Origin: Hevea brasiliensis
Taxonomy: Eukaryota; Streptophyta; Magnoliopsida; Malpighiales; Euphorbiaceae
Assembly (NCBI RefSeq): GCF_030052815.1
Contig: NC_079496.1
Span: forward strand, 44,789,593 to 44,853,592
Length of the DNA stretch: 64,000 bases
Direction: 5' to 3'
Of the stretch, positions 1-10,626 are shown in pieces. A program made the position numbers and the translations under genes. A model generated the notes under the pieces. That model did not search any database. It was not told the DNA's origin and saw nothing but the letters and a program-made list of their open reading frames with translations. How positions within the stretch are numbered: position 1 is the stretch's first letter; every line of letters begins with the position of its first letter.

Positions 1-246
1 CTCTGCCGAAATTTTTGTAAAAATTACAGAGATTTTAAATATCCAAAAATTTGATTTATGTTTGGACTCTAAATGAAGGTTTTTAAAATTTGAAAAAAAA
101 ATTTACGCTCACCACTTCCAAAATGTAAGAAAATGGTTTTAAAATCCCTTTTAGTATATTTAATGGGTTACCAGTAGGTGAAGTACGGTAATATGTTAGG
201 TATACTATGGGAACATGTTACATCGTACCAGGAGTAGGGTGTGATA
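1..246 (+). repeat. 3' (U5) end of a plus-strand gypsy LTR
   Basis: This is the terminal part of an LTR that starts left of the window. It carries the block seen near the end of the other plus LTRs here: a CTCTGCCGAAATTTT segment, then a phrase like 'aatgggttaccagtaggtgaag', then the LTR end GGGTGTGATA (usual end TGTGACA, one change). The next bases resume the interior of a minus-strand LTR at a point that is continuous in the related LTR at about 12841, so this element inserted into that LTR. Confidence 0.75.
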
Positions 247-414
247 GTACTAATTTATTAATTATCCTTTGATATTTCTAGTGTTAATTACGTTTCAATA
301 AACCTTTACTTATCTCCCGAAATTTAATTCCTAGGGTTCTCCGCAGTCCTGGGGTCGGCAACGGCCTTCTCGGTGCAGTCACCTATTGCTGTGGTGCCGG
401 CTCGTTTAACTTAG
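247..414 (-). repeat. Fragment of the 3' LTR of minus-strand gypsy element E1
   Basis: The sequence matches the U3 part of the E1 5' LTR at about 12841-13010, for example the shared run around CCTGGGTCGGCAACGGCC and GCTCGTTTAACTTAG. It is cut on the left by the plus-strand LTR and on the right runs straight into integrase sequence, so the first roughly 170 bp of U3 and the 3' end of pol were lost in one deletion. Confidence 0.6.
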
Positions 415-425
415 TGTTTCATAGG

Positions 426-700
426 GTATCGTTTGTATGCTAACTGGACACTTATTCTTGTATACAAATTTTGTTAGTGGGAGGTATCTGTCCCATCTCC
501 CCTTAGATTCAATGACACAAGTTCTCAGTATATTCTCGAGGGCATATCACGTATTACAGGTTATTATTATCATTTCATTTCATTGTTTACAGGAACTCAA
601 TGAGTTTCAGAATTTACCTAAATTACTCGTTTCGACTGTCCATCCATTTGAGGATGATAAGTCGTACTGATATCTCTAAGCTTATAGCAATTACTATGGT
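426..700 (-). pseudogene. Decayed integrase fragment of gypsy element E1
   Basis: On the minus strand this region aligns by eye with the integrase core of element P at about 63690-63900: the segment after the last catalytic residue, then the stretch read as CVIE...WDRYLPL near 470-530. The catalytic-glutamate neighbourhood lies near 617-650 (Gln-Ser-Lys-Arg-Val-Ile, where P has Gln-Ser-Glu-Arg), so the Glu codon has become Lys. A 74-bp non-coding insert splits it at the intron position of P. Stops and shifts make it non-functional. The chromodomain and 3' end of pol are missing. Confidence 0.7.
544..617 (-). other. Decayed intron in the E1 integrase
   Basis: Minus-strand GTAAAT begins just after the Arg-Val-Ile codons, and coding similarity resumes 74 bp later. 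This matches in place and almost in length the GT-AG intron of element P (63785-63859). The 3' splice site has decayed from CAG to ATG. The interior shares AT-rich blocks with P, including a run like TGAAATGATAATAATAAC. Confidence 0.6.
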
Positions 701-1400
701 ACAGGCAGTTCACATTAATGTAACCGAGTCACTGACTCTAGCTACCTTACAAGTGTAGTCTTTCGATAGGCTAGTTCTGAAGTTTTAAATTTTTAACTAG
801 AATTTTCACATTTATTTCCTGTAATAGTACTCTATTCAGGTGTAACTGTATCAAATCAAAGACTACTTACAAACATCCTTATCTTGGTGTACCACGAGGA
901 AGCACGTAGCTCTACACAGTAATCCCATATCAGTACTGTAATCTGCAACTTACAATACAAACATCGAGAACATTACATAGTCACTACGTTATAACCCCAT
1001 GGACTAGGTTTTCTAACATCTTATCTTTCTCAAATCCACTAATATCCTAAATCTATTTTGATTACAATATCCCTTAACAATTATTAATAGTAACATCTTT
1101 GCCCTCATCTAGAGCAATTCTATTACTGTAACTTACTTTTAGGTCCCCTTGCCTTACATTAAGTAGGCTCGCCAATTAGCTTTATAATTTATGGTGTTTT
1201 AGAAAATACTTTTAGCTAACAATTCTTTCAAAATTAATATCAATCATACTTGTTATTATAGTTTTTATCCTAAAGGACTAGTCACTAATACATCAAAATT
1301 TATTCCCATGTAAAGGAATAACAACAGAACATATAGTTCTAACATTAGCACACAACTAAGTAGTGCTGGGATCAAATAACAACTAATTGTTTCTTTCAAA
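701..1400. other. Unassigned, decayed interior of element E1
   Basis: This stretch lies between the integrase remnant and the protease/gag remnant of E1, where reverse transcriptase and RNase H would be expected. I see no recognisable motif, no long open frame and no LTR similarity. It is probably pol sequence mutated beyond recognition by eye, or foreign sequence that replaced it. Confidence 0.4.
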
Positions 1401-2077
1401 AATTAAGAACCTGCCAGCAGCTACATCTGAAGTTTCCGCTTTTTCTCTTTGGCACATAGTGGATGCTCTGACTGGTGTGCTACTATGTTTGGGTTGATTT
1501 GCTATGCTATGATTATGAGGAGTACCAACTCTATTTCTATCTCGACCTCTACTGACTGTTTATGAACTTCGGAGAGTAGATCGAGGTGCTCTAGTATAAT
1601 CTCTAACAAAATGTCCATGTTCACCACAATTGTAGAAGGCTCCAGTGGCTTTACGACAAATACCCCCTTGTAGTTTGCCACAAGAGTTACAGATACGAGG
1701 AGGATAGGAACTTCTAGTTGTTCGATGACTAGGTTTTGGTGGTCTCTACCCTGATGATCCACCTTTGTCATATCCCTAAGCTCGGGGCTCCTAAATTCTT
1801 TTCTCTTCCCCAAATTACTGCTCGAGTTCTAACCCGTAGATTTCTCCCTCTTCTCTATTTCACACCGCCCTTGTGTGGGTTGGGTTTGTGTTTGAACTTG
1901 AGCTGACAGTGTATCAGCCATTCGTTGAAAGAAAGTGGCCATTTGCTGAGCCATTTGTATAGTAATTTGTATAGGCGGGGCTAGTAAAGTCAAGCTTCCG
2001 AATCTCTGAGGGGCTGGGGCCTCACCTTGTACTTTCGTTGTCACAGACTGTTCTATTGCCTCATTCTTCTCTTCCAT
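1401..2077 (-). pseudogene. Broken Gag and protease start of element E1
   Basis: The minus strand holds a Gag amino terminus starting at 2077 (Met-Glu-Glu..., with a helix ending in Met-Ala-Thr-Phe-Phe-Gln-Arg-Met at about residues 45-52). The central capsid-like domain is missing. Gag resumes near 1700 with Cys-X2-Cys and a zinc knuckle at about 1605-1645, where the last Cys of the Cys-X2-Cys-X4-His-X4-Cys pattern is Tyr. Near 1405-1455 the reading Cys-Gln-Arg-Glu-Lys-Ala-Glu-Thr-Ser-Asp leads into the protease start and then stops. Normal Tekay Gag proteins are several hundred residues; this one has a large internal deletion and frame changes. Confidence 0.7.
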
Positions 2078-2246
2078 ATCTTTTCACAGGATTTTCTATT
2101 CCTGTACAACCAACACAAGGAGATTTGCCTCCATTAGTTCATATTTATGATGTAAATGTACTATATGTATCAAACATTTGAGCAGTTGTATTTACCGATA
2201 AAAAAAGATTTCGAATTTACAGTTCAAAATTTACTTTAAAACTATT

Positions 2247-2258
2247 GCTCTGATACCA
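2247..2258 (-). other. Primer-binding site of E1 (initiator tRNA-Met)
   Basis: The minus strand reads TGGTATCAGAGC, complementary to the 3' end of plant initiator tRNA-Met, eight bases from the LTR end at 2266. This fixes the 5' LTR boundary and the minus orientation of E1. Confidence 0.85.
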
Positions 2259-3236
2259 CTAAACATGTCACACCCTACTCCTCTATAAGATGTAACATGA
2301 TCCCGTAGTACACCTAATGAATTATCGTACTTCGCCTACTGGTAACCCATTAAATATACTACAAGGGATTTTAAATCAATTTTCATGAAATTTAAATCAT
2401 CGATTAAAATCTGGTATTATAAAAATTTTTTCAAAATTTCGGCAGAGTGCCGGCTGTATTTTGAAAAAACAGTTCTTCAAACCTGAAAAAGAAAACACTC
2501 CCAATATGTTTTCTCAAATACAACTCCAATAAACTTCATTTCATCTCATAATTCAATCTCAATAAACAAATCATTTCATTTTCAAACCAACCTCGTGATA
2601 AAAAAAAACATTTCATTGATTACAAGACTCAAAAATTAATATTAAAAAACTATACAGGTAAATGAAATCTCAAATTTACATTACAATAATTTACATTTAA
2701 TTACATACCAAAATATTTTACAAGAGTTTTTATACAACTGTTCAAATAATTTACATACATATTTTTACATGCATACATCAAAACCTATGTACATGGGTAT
2801 ACCTATGATATACCTGGAGTTGATCTGAATGTGTCTTCAAAGAAGCTTACTCAAGTGCTCTATGCTCTTTTCACCTGCGACAGCATACAAAGCTATCGCT
2901 GAGTGGTGAACTGAGTGGTGAACTCAGTGGTGCACAGCTATAACTTAAAACATAGTACAAAATATCTTAGCAAAATTACAGCAAATAATTTGAAAATTAG
3001 GATACTCATCAAATTCCAAAAATCAAATTATTCATTGCCAATAACATAAATCGTTTGTATAAAATGACTTTGATCACGAAATTCAATTTATCAAATCACA
3101 ACCAAACATTTAAGGTAATTCTAACAAAATTAATTATACATAAATCATAATTGAAATCACAATTCTTTACTATTCAAAAACCATTCTTTATCTCACTAAC
3201 TATGCAAGACTAATTTGCAAGGGCCATCTTCAGAGT

Positions 3237-3306
3237 GATTCTAACTCCCTATGGTCGGGGAGGTCGAATCAGATTCTAACTCCCTATGGTCGGGGAGGTT
3301 GAATCA
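3237..3306. repeat. 35-bp tandem duplication in the E1 LTR
   Basis: Two copies in a row (3237-3271 and 3272-3306) of a unit containing CTCCCTATGGTCGGGGAG, differing at one visible base. Each can fold as CTCCC/GGGAG. Other LTRs here have a different small hairpin at the matching place, such as CTCACTAG/CTAGTG at 40391. Confidence 0.75.
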
Positions 3307-4383
3307 TCATGCACAGTACACACTACAGTAATTAAACTTCCGAAAGGGCCATAACAAATAAAAACTTAGATCTAACCTCTAATAAGAGGAGAATCTAAGC
3401 CTGTGCACGTACCATGGTAATCAAAACAAGACTAACTCCATTGTCTCCTCAACAAATGAGAGAGATGGGTAATAACCTAGTCAAGCATCTATAGGGAGAT
3501 ATAAAACAATATCATGAATCTCTTTGTTCTTTTTGTGAGCATAAATCACAACACAATTCGATTCAAAGTCAATTCCAATATCCATTAATTTTTATGCTCA
3601 TCACAATTCAAAACATAAGTTTGCATTTTTCCATGCAAATTGCCCATCACAATTCAAAACATATTCTATCACAATTTTCTAAAACTAATTTATTCAATCC
3701 ACAACAATGCTCAATAATCGTTGATGTAACACCCTTCACCCGACTACAGTGTAGCCGAGCAAAGTGTGCTACATTCGGTGCCGGAGCACCCTATCTTATC
3801 TTACTTTATTCCTTTCATATTTTGATCTCGATATATTTTAATATTAATAAATTTTTCGACGGAGAAACCAGCGGAGTTTTCCCTATTTTATTACCAGTTG
3901 ACGTATTTTACTATTTACCTGTTTGAAAGTTTCAATAATATTTTACAAATAAAATCTCATCAATTATTTTCATAACCATCTCATAATTCACATCTCATTC
4001 ATATATCTCAATTTCATATTCATTTCCATGCATTATCTATATATTTCAAATCTGTCTTCGAATCCATACAATCTCATTCATGCTCAAATCACATAAGTAA
4101 AATTTTCAAATTTCTTTAATTTACATAATTTCATAATTTACATGATATATAAATTAATTACATATGAAAAAGCTAATTTATTAAATTACATTACATTTCT
4201 ATTAATTACCTGCTTATAATCTACATTATAATACAATATCTAGCATTTTATACTAAATACAAAATATGATCTATATGGGCCCTATCTACATGCATTGCTG
4301 AGGAGGTGACAACCTTGAACGCTCTACAGATCGAATCTCCAAAATCTCTGTTTAGTATTTGCTAGGCTTTAACTTCAGTACCT

Positions 4384-4427
4384 GCGCGAGGAAACAATTC
4401 CATCGCGCTAAGCATTGCTGCTTAGTG
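4384..4427 (-). promoter_or_regulatory. Twin stem-loop of the LTR
   Basis: On the plus strand GCGCGA-GGAA pairs with TTCC-(A)-TCGCGC (4384-4408) and CTAAGCA pairs with TGCTTAG (4408-4425). The same two hairpins with changed but still paired bases occur in the other LTRs here. Confidence 0.6.
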
Positions 4428-5039
4428 GTGCAATAATATAACAAGGAAATAATATGCAAATAAAGATAGAAATAAAACATAATTTAAATAATTAAGATTT
4501 ATTTATACTTCACATGCTGTTTCTAAAACTTGATATGTTTTATTCTAATTTAGTCTTCTTTGAAAGTGTTTATTTCGCCAATGTACAGAAATAATGTACA
4601 AAGAAAAATGATTTAAAAATAATAAATGTATGCTTATATTATCATGTAAGTCACATTTGCAATATTTATGTGTGTTATAATTTTCTTGCTAATCTTTTAG
4701 CTTTTTCTCAATACTTCCTAGGTTGTCTCAGATTATTTCATAATAAGTAAATTTTGATATCGGTCCAGTTTATTTCGATTCTTTTTAATAAATAACTATT
4801 CTAATTTATTTTAAGTCATCTTACTCATTTCTTTTATTTCATATCTAATATTTTTAATTGCTAATATTCTTAACTTATTTCAATAAATTTCACTGCCCAA
4901 GTAACCTATGACAGGCTGATTAAACTGGATAACGGGTCGTTGGCACTGGACACCGCGGTGCCTCGGGCCGTCATACCATGGGACGCAGAACGTCAACCAC
5001 GTATGCAGTCAGTATGGCTAAAAGGGCCATGATAACACA

Positions 5040-5115
5040 ATCGGGCATAAAAGCCATAAATGTTGGCATAAAGCCATGAATACGGGCATAAAGCCATGAA
5101 TATAGGCATAAAGCC
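5040..5115. repeat. GGCATAAAGCC short tandem repeats in an LTR
   Basis: Three to four repeats of about 20 bp, each holding GGCATAAAGCC or a close form followed by ATGAATAC. Each unit can form a GGC/GCC mini-hairpin. Similar arrays occur at 9340-9425 and, inverted, at 9525-9605. Confidence 0.75.
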
Positions 5116-7417
5116 TTTCGCAGTACTGCTAAAATAATACCCTATTGGCATGCCAAACTATCCAATCTGACACACATGTCTTGGCAATACACGGGCACAT
5201 AATATCATTAAATATTAATATATTGTATTTTATGACTTCATTATTTCATGATAAATTTCAATTATAATTCATACATTCATTTGATCATTTATATGATCAC
5301 AATTCACATCAATTATCCTTTTATACCATTGTACTTAAAATACTTATCCTCTCTACAATAATGAGAACTAATGTCTCATTCATACATTAATATGGTTCAT
5401 TTATTCATTCATTATGTTATTCATATTAATCACAATTCTAAACAATGGTTCACATGTACCATTGTATTCAAAACATTTTCCATTTTCTCATTTATACATT
5501 CAAGAATCTACTTATGTAATTACAAATTTTATATTTCAAGTTGAATTATTAATATTTTATGAATTCCATTTGTGATGGGTATATAAGCCCTAACTATCTA
5601 TTCACATCAATTAGGTGACTTATTTTTCATGTTTCAAGTAATCCATAAACATTTCATGGATTTCAAATTTATGGCCTTAATTCCTTTTTAACAATTTTGA
5701 CTAGGATGCATAGTCTACATTTGTCATACAATTCTAAGCATTTAAGCTTAGAATTGGTTCTAGGTTTTCATCTTAATTTACTAATCATTTTGATTACTAT
5801 TCACCTTACTAGTCAACCAAAATGTTGACTTTTTTCATACTTAGTGGATATATTAATTCTAATTACACCAAGATCCCACATTTTGAGTTTTACATTTGCT
5901 AGTATTAATTGCCAATTGCAATTTAAAGTCCCCTAGATGCATTTCTAATTTCAAATTTTGAATTTTCAAGTTTTGGTGTCACTATTTACCTCATTGGTCA
6001 ACAAAAATGTTGACTTTTGGATAGAAAATAGGTACATTAGTTTTAGCACCCCTAATGTACCACATTTTACATTTAAAACTTGTTGGAATTAACCACCAAA
6101 TCCATTTCCAAACCTAAAACCAAGAAAGCAGAATTTTCAGTTTTTGTGACCCAACTTTACTGTTCCATTGGGTCCTGTTGCAGTGGGAATTTGAGGAAAT
6201 GGTAAACATGAAAGTTGTTCCTTATTTTATCTAGTTGAATTTCCTTTTTTGAATCACTCCATTTGGAGTTTTTTAGCTCCAGATATGGTCCAAAAACCAC
6301 AGCTGGCCGGATTTCAATTCTGCAGAATTTACCAAATCTACAGTACCATGAACAGTGATTGCCACTGCCATTTGGGTTAGGTTCTGGTCATAATTTGGGG
6401 TAGGTTTGTTCATGAAAGTTGTTTGTCTATGTCTTAACTTGTTGCTGTAAAAATTTCAGGTCAATTGACCATTTCTACAGTGAGTTATGGCCAAATGAAC
6501 AGTTACTGTTCATTTGGTCATTTCTGCAGGTGCTGTTGCAGGGTATCCGGATTGGGGCCAACTTTTGGTCCACTTGCTTTGGTCTTTTGGGCATGGTTTC
6601 TTCAGTAAAAATGTGCCATTATAAGCCTAGTTTCATGTCCAATTGGCCAAACACCAATTGGACCAACACAGCAAAAAATATGGCTGTCTAAGTGGGCTGG
6701 AATCATAGCCTCATTACTGCTATCTCTAGGCAGCCTGCACATTTCACTTTGCCATGCATTAGCTCACTTCAAATTATGATTAACTTGCCTCAAATGGTCA
6801 CTAATTGACCATTAGAATGTCCTTTAATCATTTCATAAGCCAAATCAAATTTTCACTCCCAAAACCCTAACCCTAATTGACCAAGCCTCCAATTCATGCA
6901 TCCCACTCCTAATTTGCTATACTAATCATATAATTTATAAGAGGGGCAGTAATATGTCACTTTAAGCCAAAGATTTCTCCTAACCCTAACTCATGTCGAG
7001 GCTGCCAAAACTTCATGGAATATAACCATGCTTCATTAATTCAATTTTTGTCAAATTTTTAACTTAACTTAGCTCAAATTCAAGATTAGAAAGATGTAAA
7101 AGCAAAGGTTATGGCACTAACCTCTTGGATGAATTTTTACCCTTCACTTTCCTTCACTTTCTTCTCTTCTAATGGCTGCCCAAATTTAGCTCTAGTGATA
7201 AGGGAAATTTTTTGTGAAGAGAGGGTGAGGTTTTGGTGTAGTTGGCTAGGGAATCAAGCTCATTTGGAGCTTTAATGGTGGTCTTCCTCTTTTTGTTTTC
7301 TTTGGTGCGGGAATGAAATGAAGGAGCTGCTGGAATTGTTTCATTTTTATCTCTTGTTATTTCATTTTTTTTTTCTTTAGTTAATTAGTTAAATGGTGAT
7401 TGGTGGATAGGTTCTTA

Positions 7418-7437
7418 ATGACATCATATGATGTCAT
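7418..7437. promoter_or_regulatory. TGACATCA palindrome in U3
   Basis: A perfect 20-bp palindrome, TGACATCA facing TGATGTCA around a central TAT-type core, about 540 bp from the U3 start. The half-site resembles the TGACGTCA-type sites of plant bZIP factors (known family preference; binding here is inferred). Equivalent palindromes with other cores occur at 38323, 46818 and 62461. Confidence 0.55.
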
Positions 7438-7977
7438 AATTAGGTATTTTCTTTCATTTTCTTTTCTTCTTTTCTCTACTCATTTTCAATTCAATTTTTA
7501 GCAATATTTATTCATATTTTAGATCATAATAATTATTTACTTAACTGGACAAGTCGGCCAAAAATCATCTCTGAAGGCGAAATGACCAAAATGCCCTCCG
7601 TTTGGCTCAACGGGTCAAAATTGTCTGCATCTGATTGAAAAATTTTTCTAAATATTTTCTTGGCATTCTAATGCCATAGGAACCTCAATGACCCTTCTCT
7701 GGAGTCCCAAAAATTATTTTATAATTTTTCCCCCGGGTCTAGGGCTCCTCGTTGAGAGAACCGCAACTTCCCTCTGGTTACCCATCGCTTGGGCACCGGC
7801 TCATTTAACTTGGTTGTATTTTATTTCTAAAATTTTTACTAAATTTGTCTTATTAATATTTGAGTTAATTATGGTTCCTGACTTTAGTTTAAATATTTTT
7901 CCGGACGTTCTAGTTGCCCGCATCGACACCACCGAACAGTAGAGAATGTACGGAGTTGCTACAGTGAGGGTGTTACA

Positions 7978-8332
7978 ATTCTTCCCCTCTAATTTAAATT
8001 TTGTCCTCGAAATTTACCTGACATAAGCAGTCGACGAACTGCTACCTCCTTACTTCTCCACCTTTTCGTATTATCATACTTCACTTTCTCCTTAGTCTCA
8101 ATCCTATCTTCAAATAGTTCTGTACTCATCCTTTTCCATCTTAAATATAGTCTCCTTCTCATCTCCATTCGCTATCTGATTGTATCTTCACTCTCTTATT
8201 CCATACCTTAACCTAAAATAAACGGGAAATATAGATCTGCAATAGTGTCACCTCGACTCTTATGAATGCAATGCATGATATGCAACTAATCTAGGTCCAG
8301 AAACGCCTAAACCGCGCTCTGATACCACTAAA
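7978..8332 (-). other. 355-bp internal remnant of composite C
   Basis: On the minus strand it begins with a primer-binding site TGGTATCAGAGC (8316-8327) and ends with an AGAGGGGAAGAAT polypurine tract (7978-7990). The terminal 60 bp next to that tract match the interior edge of element P (63012 on). Between them lies pyrimidine-rich plus-strand sequence with no open frame. It is a deletion derivative that retains the cis sites for reverse transcription and depends on enzymes from relatives. Confidence 0.75.
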
Positions 8333-9421
8333 TGTGACACCCCTTACCCGACTACAGTGTAGCCGAGCAAGTTATGCCACTCAGTGTGCCAGAGCACTCT
8401 ATTTTTTCTTAATTCATTTTTATCGTAGTTTTGAATATAACTTGTGAAATATAATTTATTTATTGAAATTGTAATTTATTTGAGGTTCCGAAAATTTTAA
8501 AGAAAATCCGACGGAGTACCGGCTAAAAATGGAGAAAACAGTTCTTCGGAACCTGTGAAAAACACTTCTAATAATCATATTCATCCATTCACAAACTCCA
8601 ATATCAAAATCTCAATATTTGTCAACCATTCGTTTCTCAATCATTCATCACATTTGATAGTCATGTAACAGTCACAGATCAATATTCACTTTTCCATTTA
8701 CAAACACAATTTTGCATTATTTACATGAAAATCAAAATACATTACATAAGTTTCATTTACACAAAGGAAAATAAAAATCAATTACAAAATACCAAAATGA
8801 AGCCTAGTGTCCTACCAATGCATCGTGAGGTGACACGGACGCTATCGTGAATGGCCTTACCCAATCTGTGGTCTACCGGGCCCTCTGTCCAAATCTTCAG
8901 TACCGACGCGTTGCAAAAGCGACGCGCTAAGCATAAAGCTTAGTGGTGCCAATAATACAAGAAAATATAATATGCAAATAATAAATAATAATTTCCTTGC
9001 TATTGTGTTCATAAGAATTGACTAATTACTAACTTATTGTTTAGTCGAGGGCTAATCATGTTTTATGATATTAACTTCTTCATGCATTTCATTAATTATT
9101 TTCTTCATATCTTGAGCTTCTTTGTATTTTTGTAATCATTCCTGATACTTAATTTTCGTATTTTCTTTAATAATCAGTGCAACCACAATTATACTTTTCC
9201 ATGCCCAAGTAACCTATACTGGACGATTGGACTGGATAACGGGTCGTTGGCACTGGACACCGCGGTGCCTCGGGCCGTCATACCATGGGACGCAGAATGT
9301 CAACCATGTATGCAGTCAGTATGGCTAAAAGGCCATGATATCACATAATCGGCATAAAAGCCATGAATACAGGCATAAAAGCCATGAATACGGGCATAAA
9401 GCCATGAATACGGGCACAAAG
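8333..9421 (-). repeat. Left arm of the large LTR palindrome
   Basis: The U5-side 1.09 kb of the composite C 5' LTR, from TGTGACACCC to GGGCACAAA in the 20-bp repeats. Its reverse complement matches 10626 back to about 9540 with few differences, among them A/G near 8391, T/C near 8457, and two spots near 8820 and 8850 where this arm is 4-7 bp shorter. A twin stem-loop lies at 8904-8943. Confidence 0.85.
8904..8943 (-). promoter_or_regulatory. Twin stem-loop of the LTR
   Basis: GCGT-TGC pairs with GCG-ACGC (8907-8924, partly interrupted) and CTAAGC pairs with GCTTAG around ATAAA (8927-8943). It is equivalent in place to the hairpins at 4384, 28704, 33151, 36348, 40744, 49240 and 53704. Confidence 0.55.
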
Positions 9422-10626
9422 ATTGAAGAATTTTAAAGTATCAAATGCCCTAGTATACCTAACAAGATTGGTTTGGATAGTTTGGCATGCCAATAGGATA
9501 TTGTTTTAGCAGTACTGCGAAAGGCTTTATGCCTGTATTCATGGCTTTGTGCCCGTATTCATGGCTTTATGCCTGTATTCATGGCTTTTATGCCGATTAT
9601 GTGATATCATGGCCTTTTAGCCATACTGACTGCATACATGGTTGACGTTCTGCGTCCCATGGTATGACGGCCTGAGGCACCGCGGTGTCCAGTGCCAATG
9701 ACCCGTTATCCAGTCTAGTCGTCCAGTATAGGTTACTTGGGCATGGAAAAGTATAACTGTGGTTGCACTGATTATTAAAGAAAATACGAAAATTAAGTAT
9801 CAGGAATGATTACAAAAATACAAAGAAGCTCAAGATATGAAGAAAATAATTAATGAAATGCATGAAGAAGTTAATATCATAAAACATGATTAGCCCTCGA
9901 CTAAACAATAAGTTAGTAATTAGTCAATTCTTATGAACACAATAGCAAGGAAATTATTATTTATTATTTGCATATTATATTTTCTTGTATTATTGGCACC
10001 ACTAAGCTTTATGCTTAGCGCGTCGCTTTTACAACGCGTAGGTACTAAAGATTTGGACAGAGGGCCCGGTAGACCACAGATTGGGTAAGGCCATTCACAG
10101 TTCTGCATAGCGTCCGTGTCACCTCACAGACTACAGTGCATTGGTAGGACACTAGGCTTCATTTTGGTATTTTGTAATTGATTTTTATTTTCCTTTGTGT
10201 AAATGAAACTTATGTAATGTATTTTGATTTTCATGTAAATAATGCAAAATTGTGTTTGTAAATGGAAAAGTGAATATTGATCTGTGACTGTTACATGACT
10301 ATCAAATGTGATGAATGATTGAGAAACGAATGGTTGACAAATATTGAGATTTTGATATTGGAGTTTGTTAATGGATGAATATGATTATTAGAAGTGTTTT
10401 TCACAGGTTCCGAAGAACTGTTTTCTCCATTTTTAGCCGGTACTCCGTCGGATTTTCTTTAAAATTTTCGGAACCTCAAATAAATTACAATTTCAATAAA
10501 TGAATTATATTTCACAAGTTATATTCAAAACTACGATAAAAATGAATTAAGAAAAAATAGAGTGCTCCGGCACACTGAGTGGCATAACTTGCTCGGCTAC
10601 ACTGTAGTCGGGTAAGGGGTGTCACA
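9422..10626 (+). repeat. Right arm of the LTR palindrome, ending in U5
   Basis: A plus-oriented LTR 3' part of 1.2 kb, ending in GGGGTGTCACA at 10626. It reaches about 117 bp further toward U3 than the left arm; this extra piece (9422-9538, with the phrase CTAACAAGATTGGTTTGG) is the asymmetric centre. The centre has no target duplication, so the two arms were not made by two separate insertions. Confidence 0.85.

Larger units (their letters stand above)
3725..7977 (-). mobile_element. 3' LTR of composite C (4253 bp)
   Basis: It runs from TGTAACACCC to GTGTTACA, next to a polypurine tract at 7978-7990. The U5 part up to about 4880 resembles the solo LTR at 13847; the part from about 4885 to 5115 resembles 9205-9420 of the partner LTR; the rest of U3 resembles the LTRs at 21152 and 59873. 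It therefore looks mosaic. It contains a twin stem-loop at 4384-4428, GGCATAAAGCC repeats at 5040-5115 and a TGACATCA palindrome at 7418-7437. Confidence 0.8.
3725..10626 (-). mobile_element. Composite LTR insertion C with two U5 termini
   Basis: Bounded by a perfect 5-bp target duplication, GTTGA at 3720-3724 and 10627-10631, inside the E1 LTR. From left to right: a complete minus-strand LTR (3725-7977), a 355-bp internal remnant with polypurine tract and primer-binding site (7978-8332), the U5-side part of the 5' LTR (8333-9421), then an inverted copy of that same part (9422-10626). The left end TGTAACACCC and the right end GGGGTGTCACA are both LTR 3' (U5) ends, whereas a normal copy has one U3 and one U5 end. 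No protein-coding sequence remains. Confidence 0.85.

Noticed and set aside
9340..9605. CRISPR-like array from the 20-bp repeats
   Set aside because: Repeats are adjacent and degenerate with no unique spacers, and lie in a plant LTR.
8333..10626. Two separate tail-to-tail LTR insertions as the origin of the palindrome
   Set aside because: No target duplication lies at the centre, while one perfect duplication frames the whole composite; a single integration is the simpler account.
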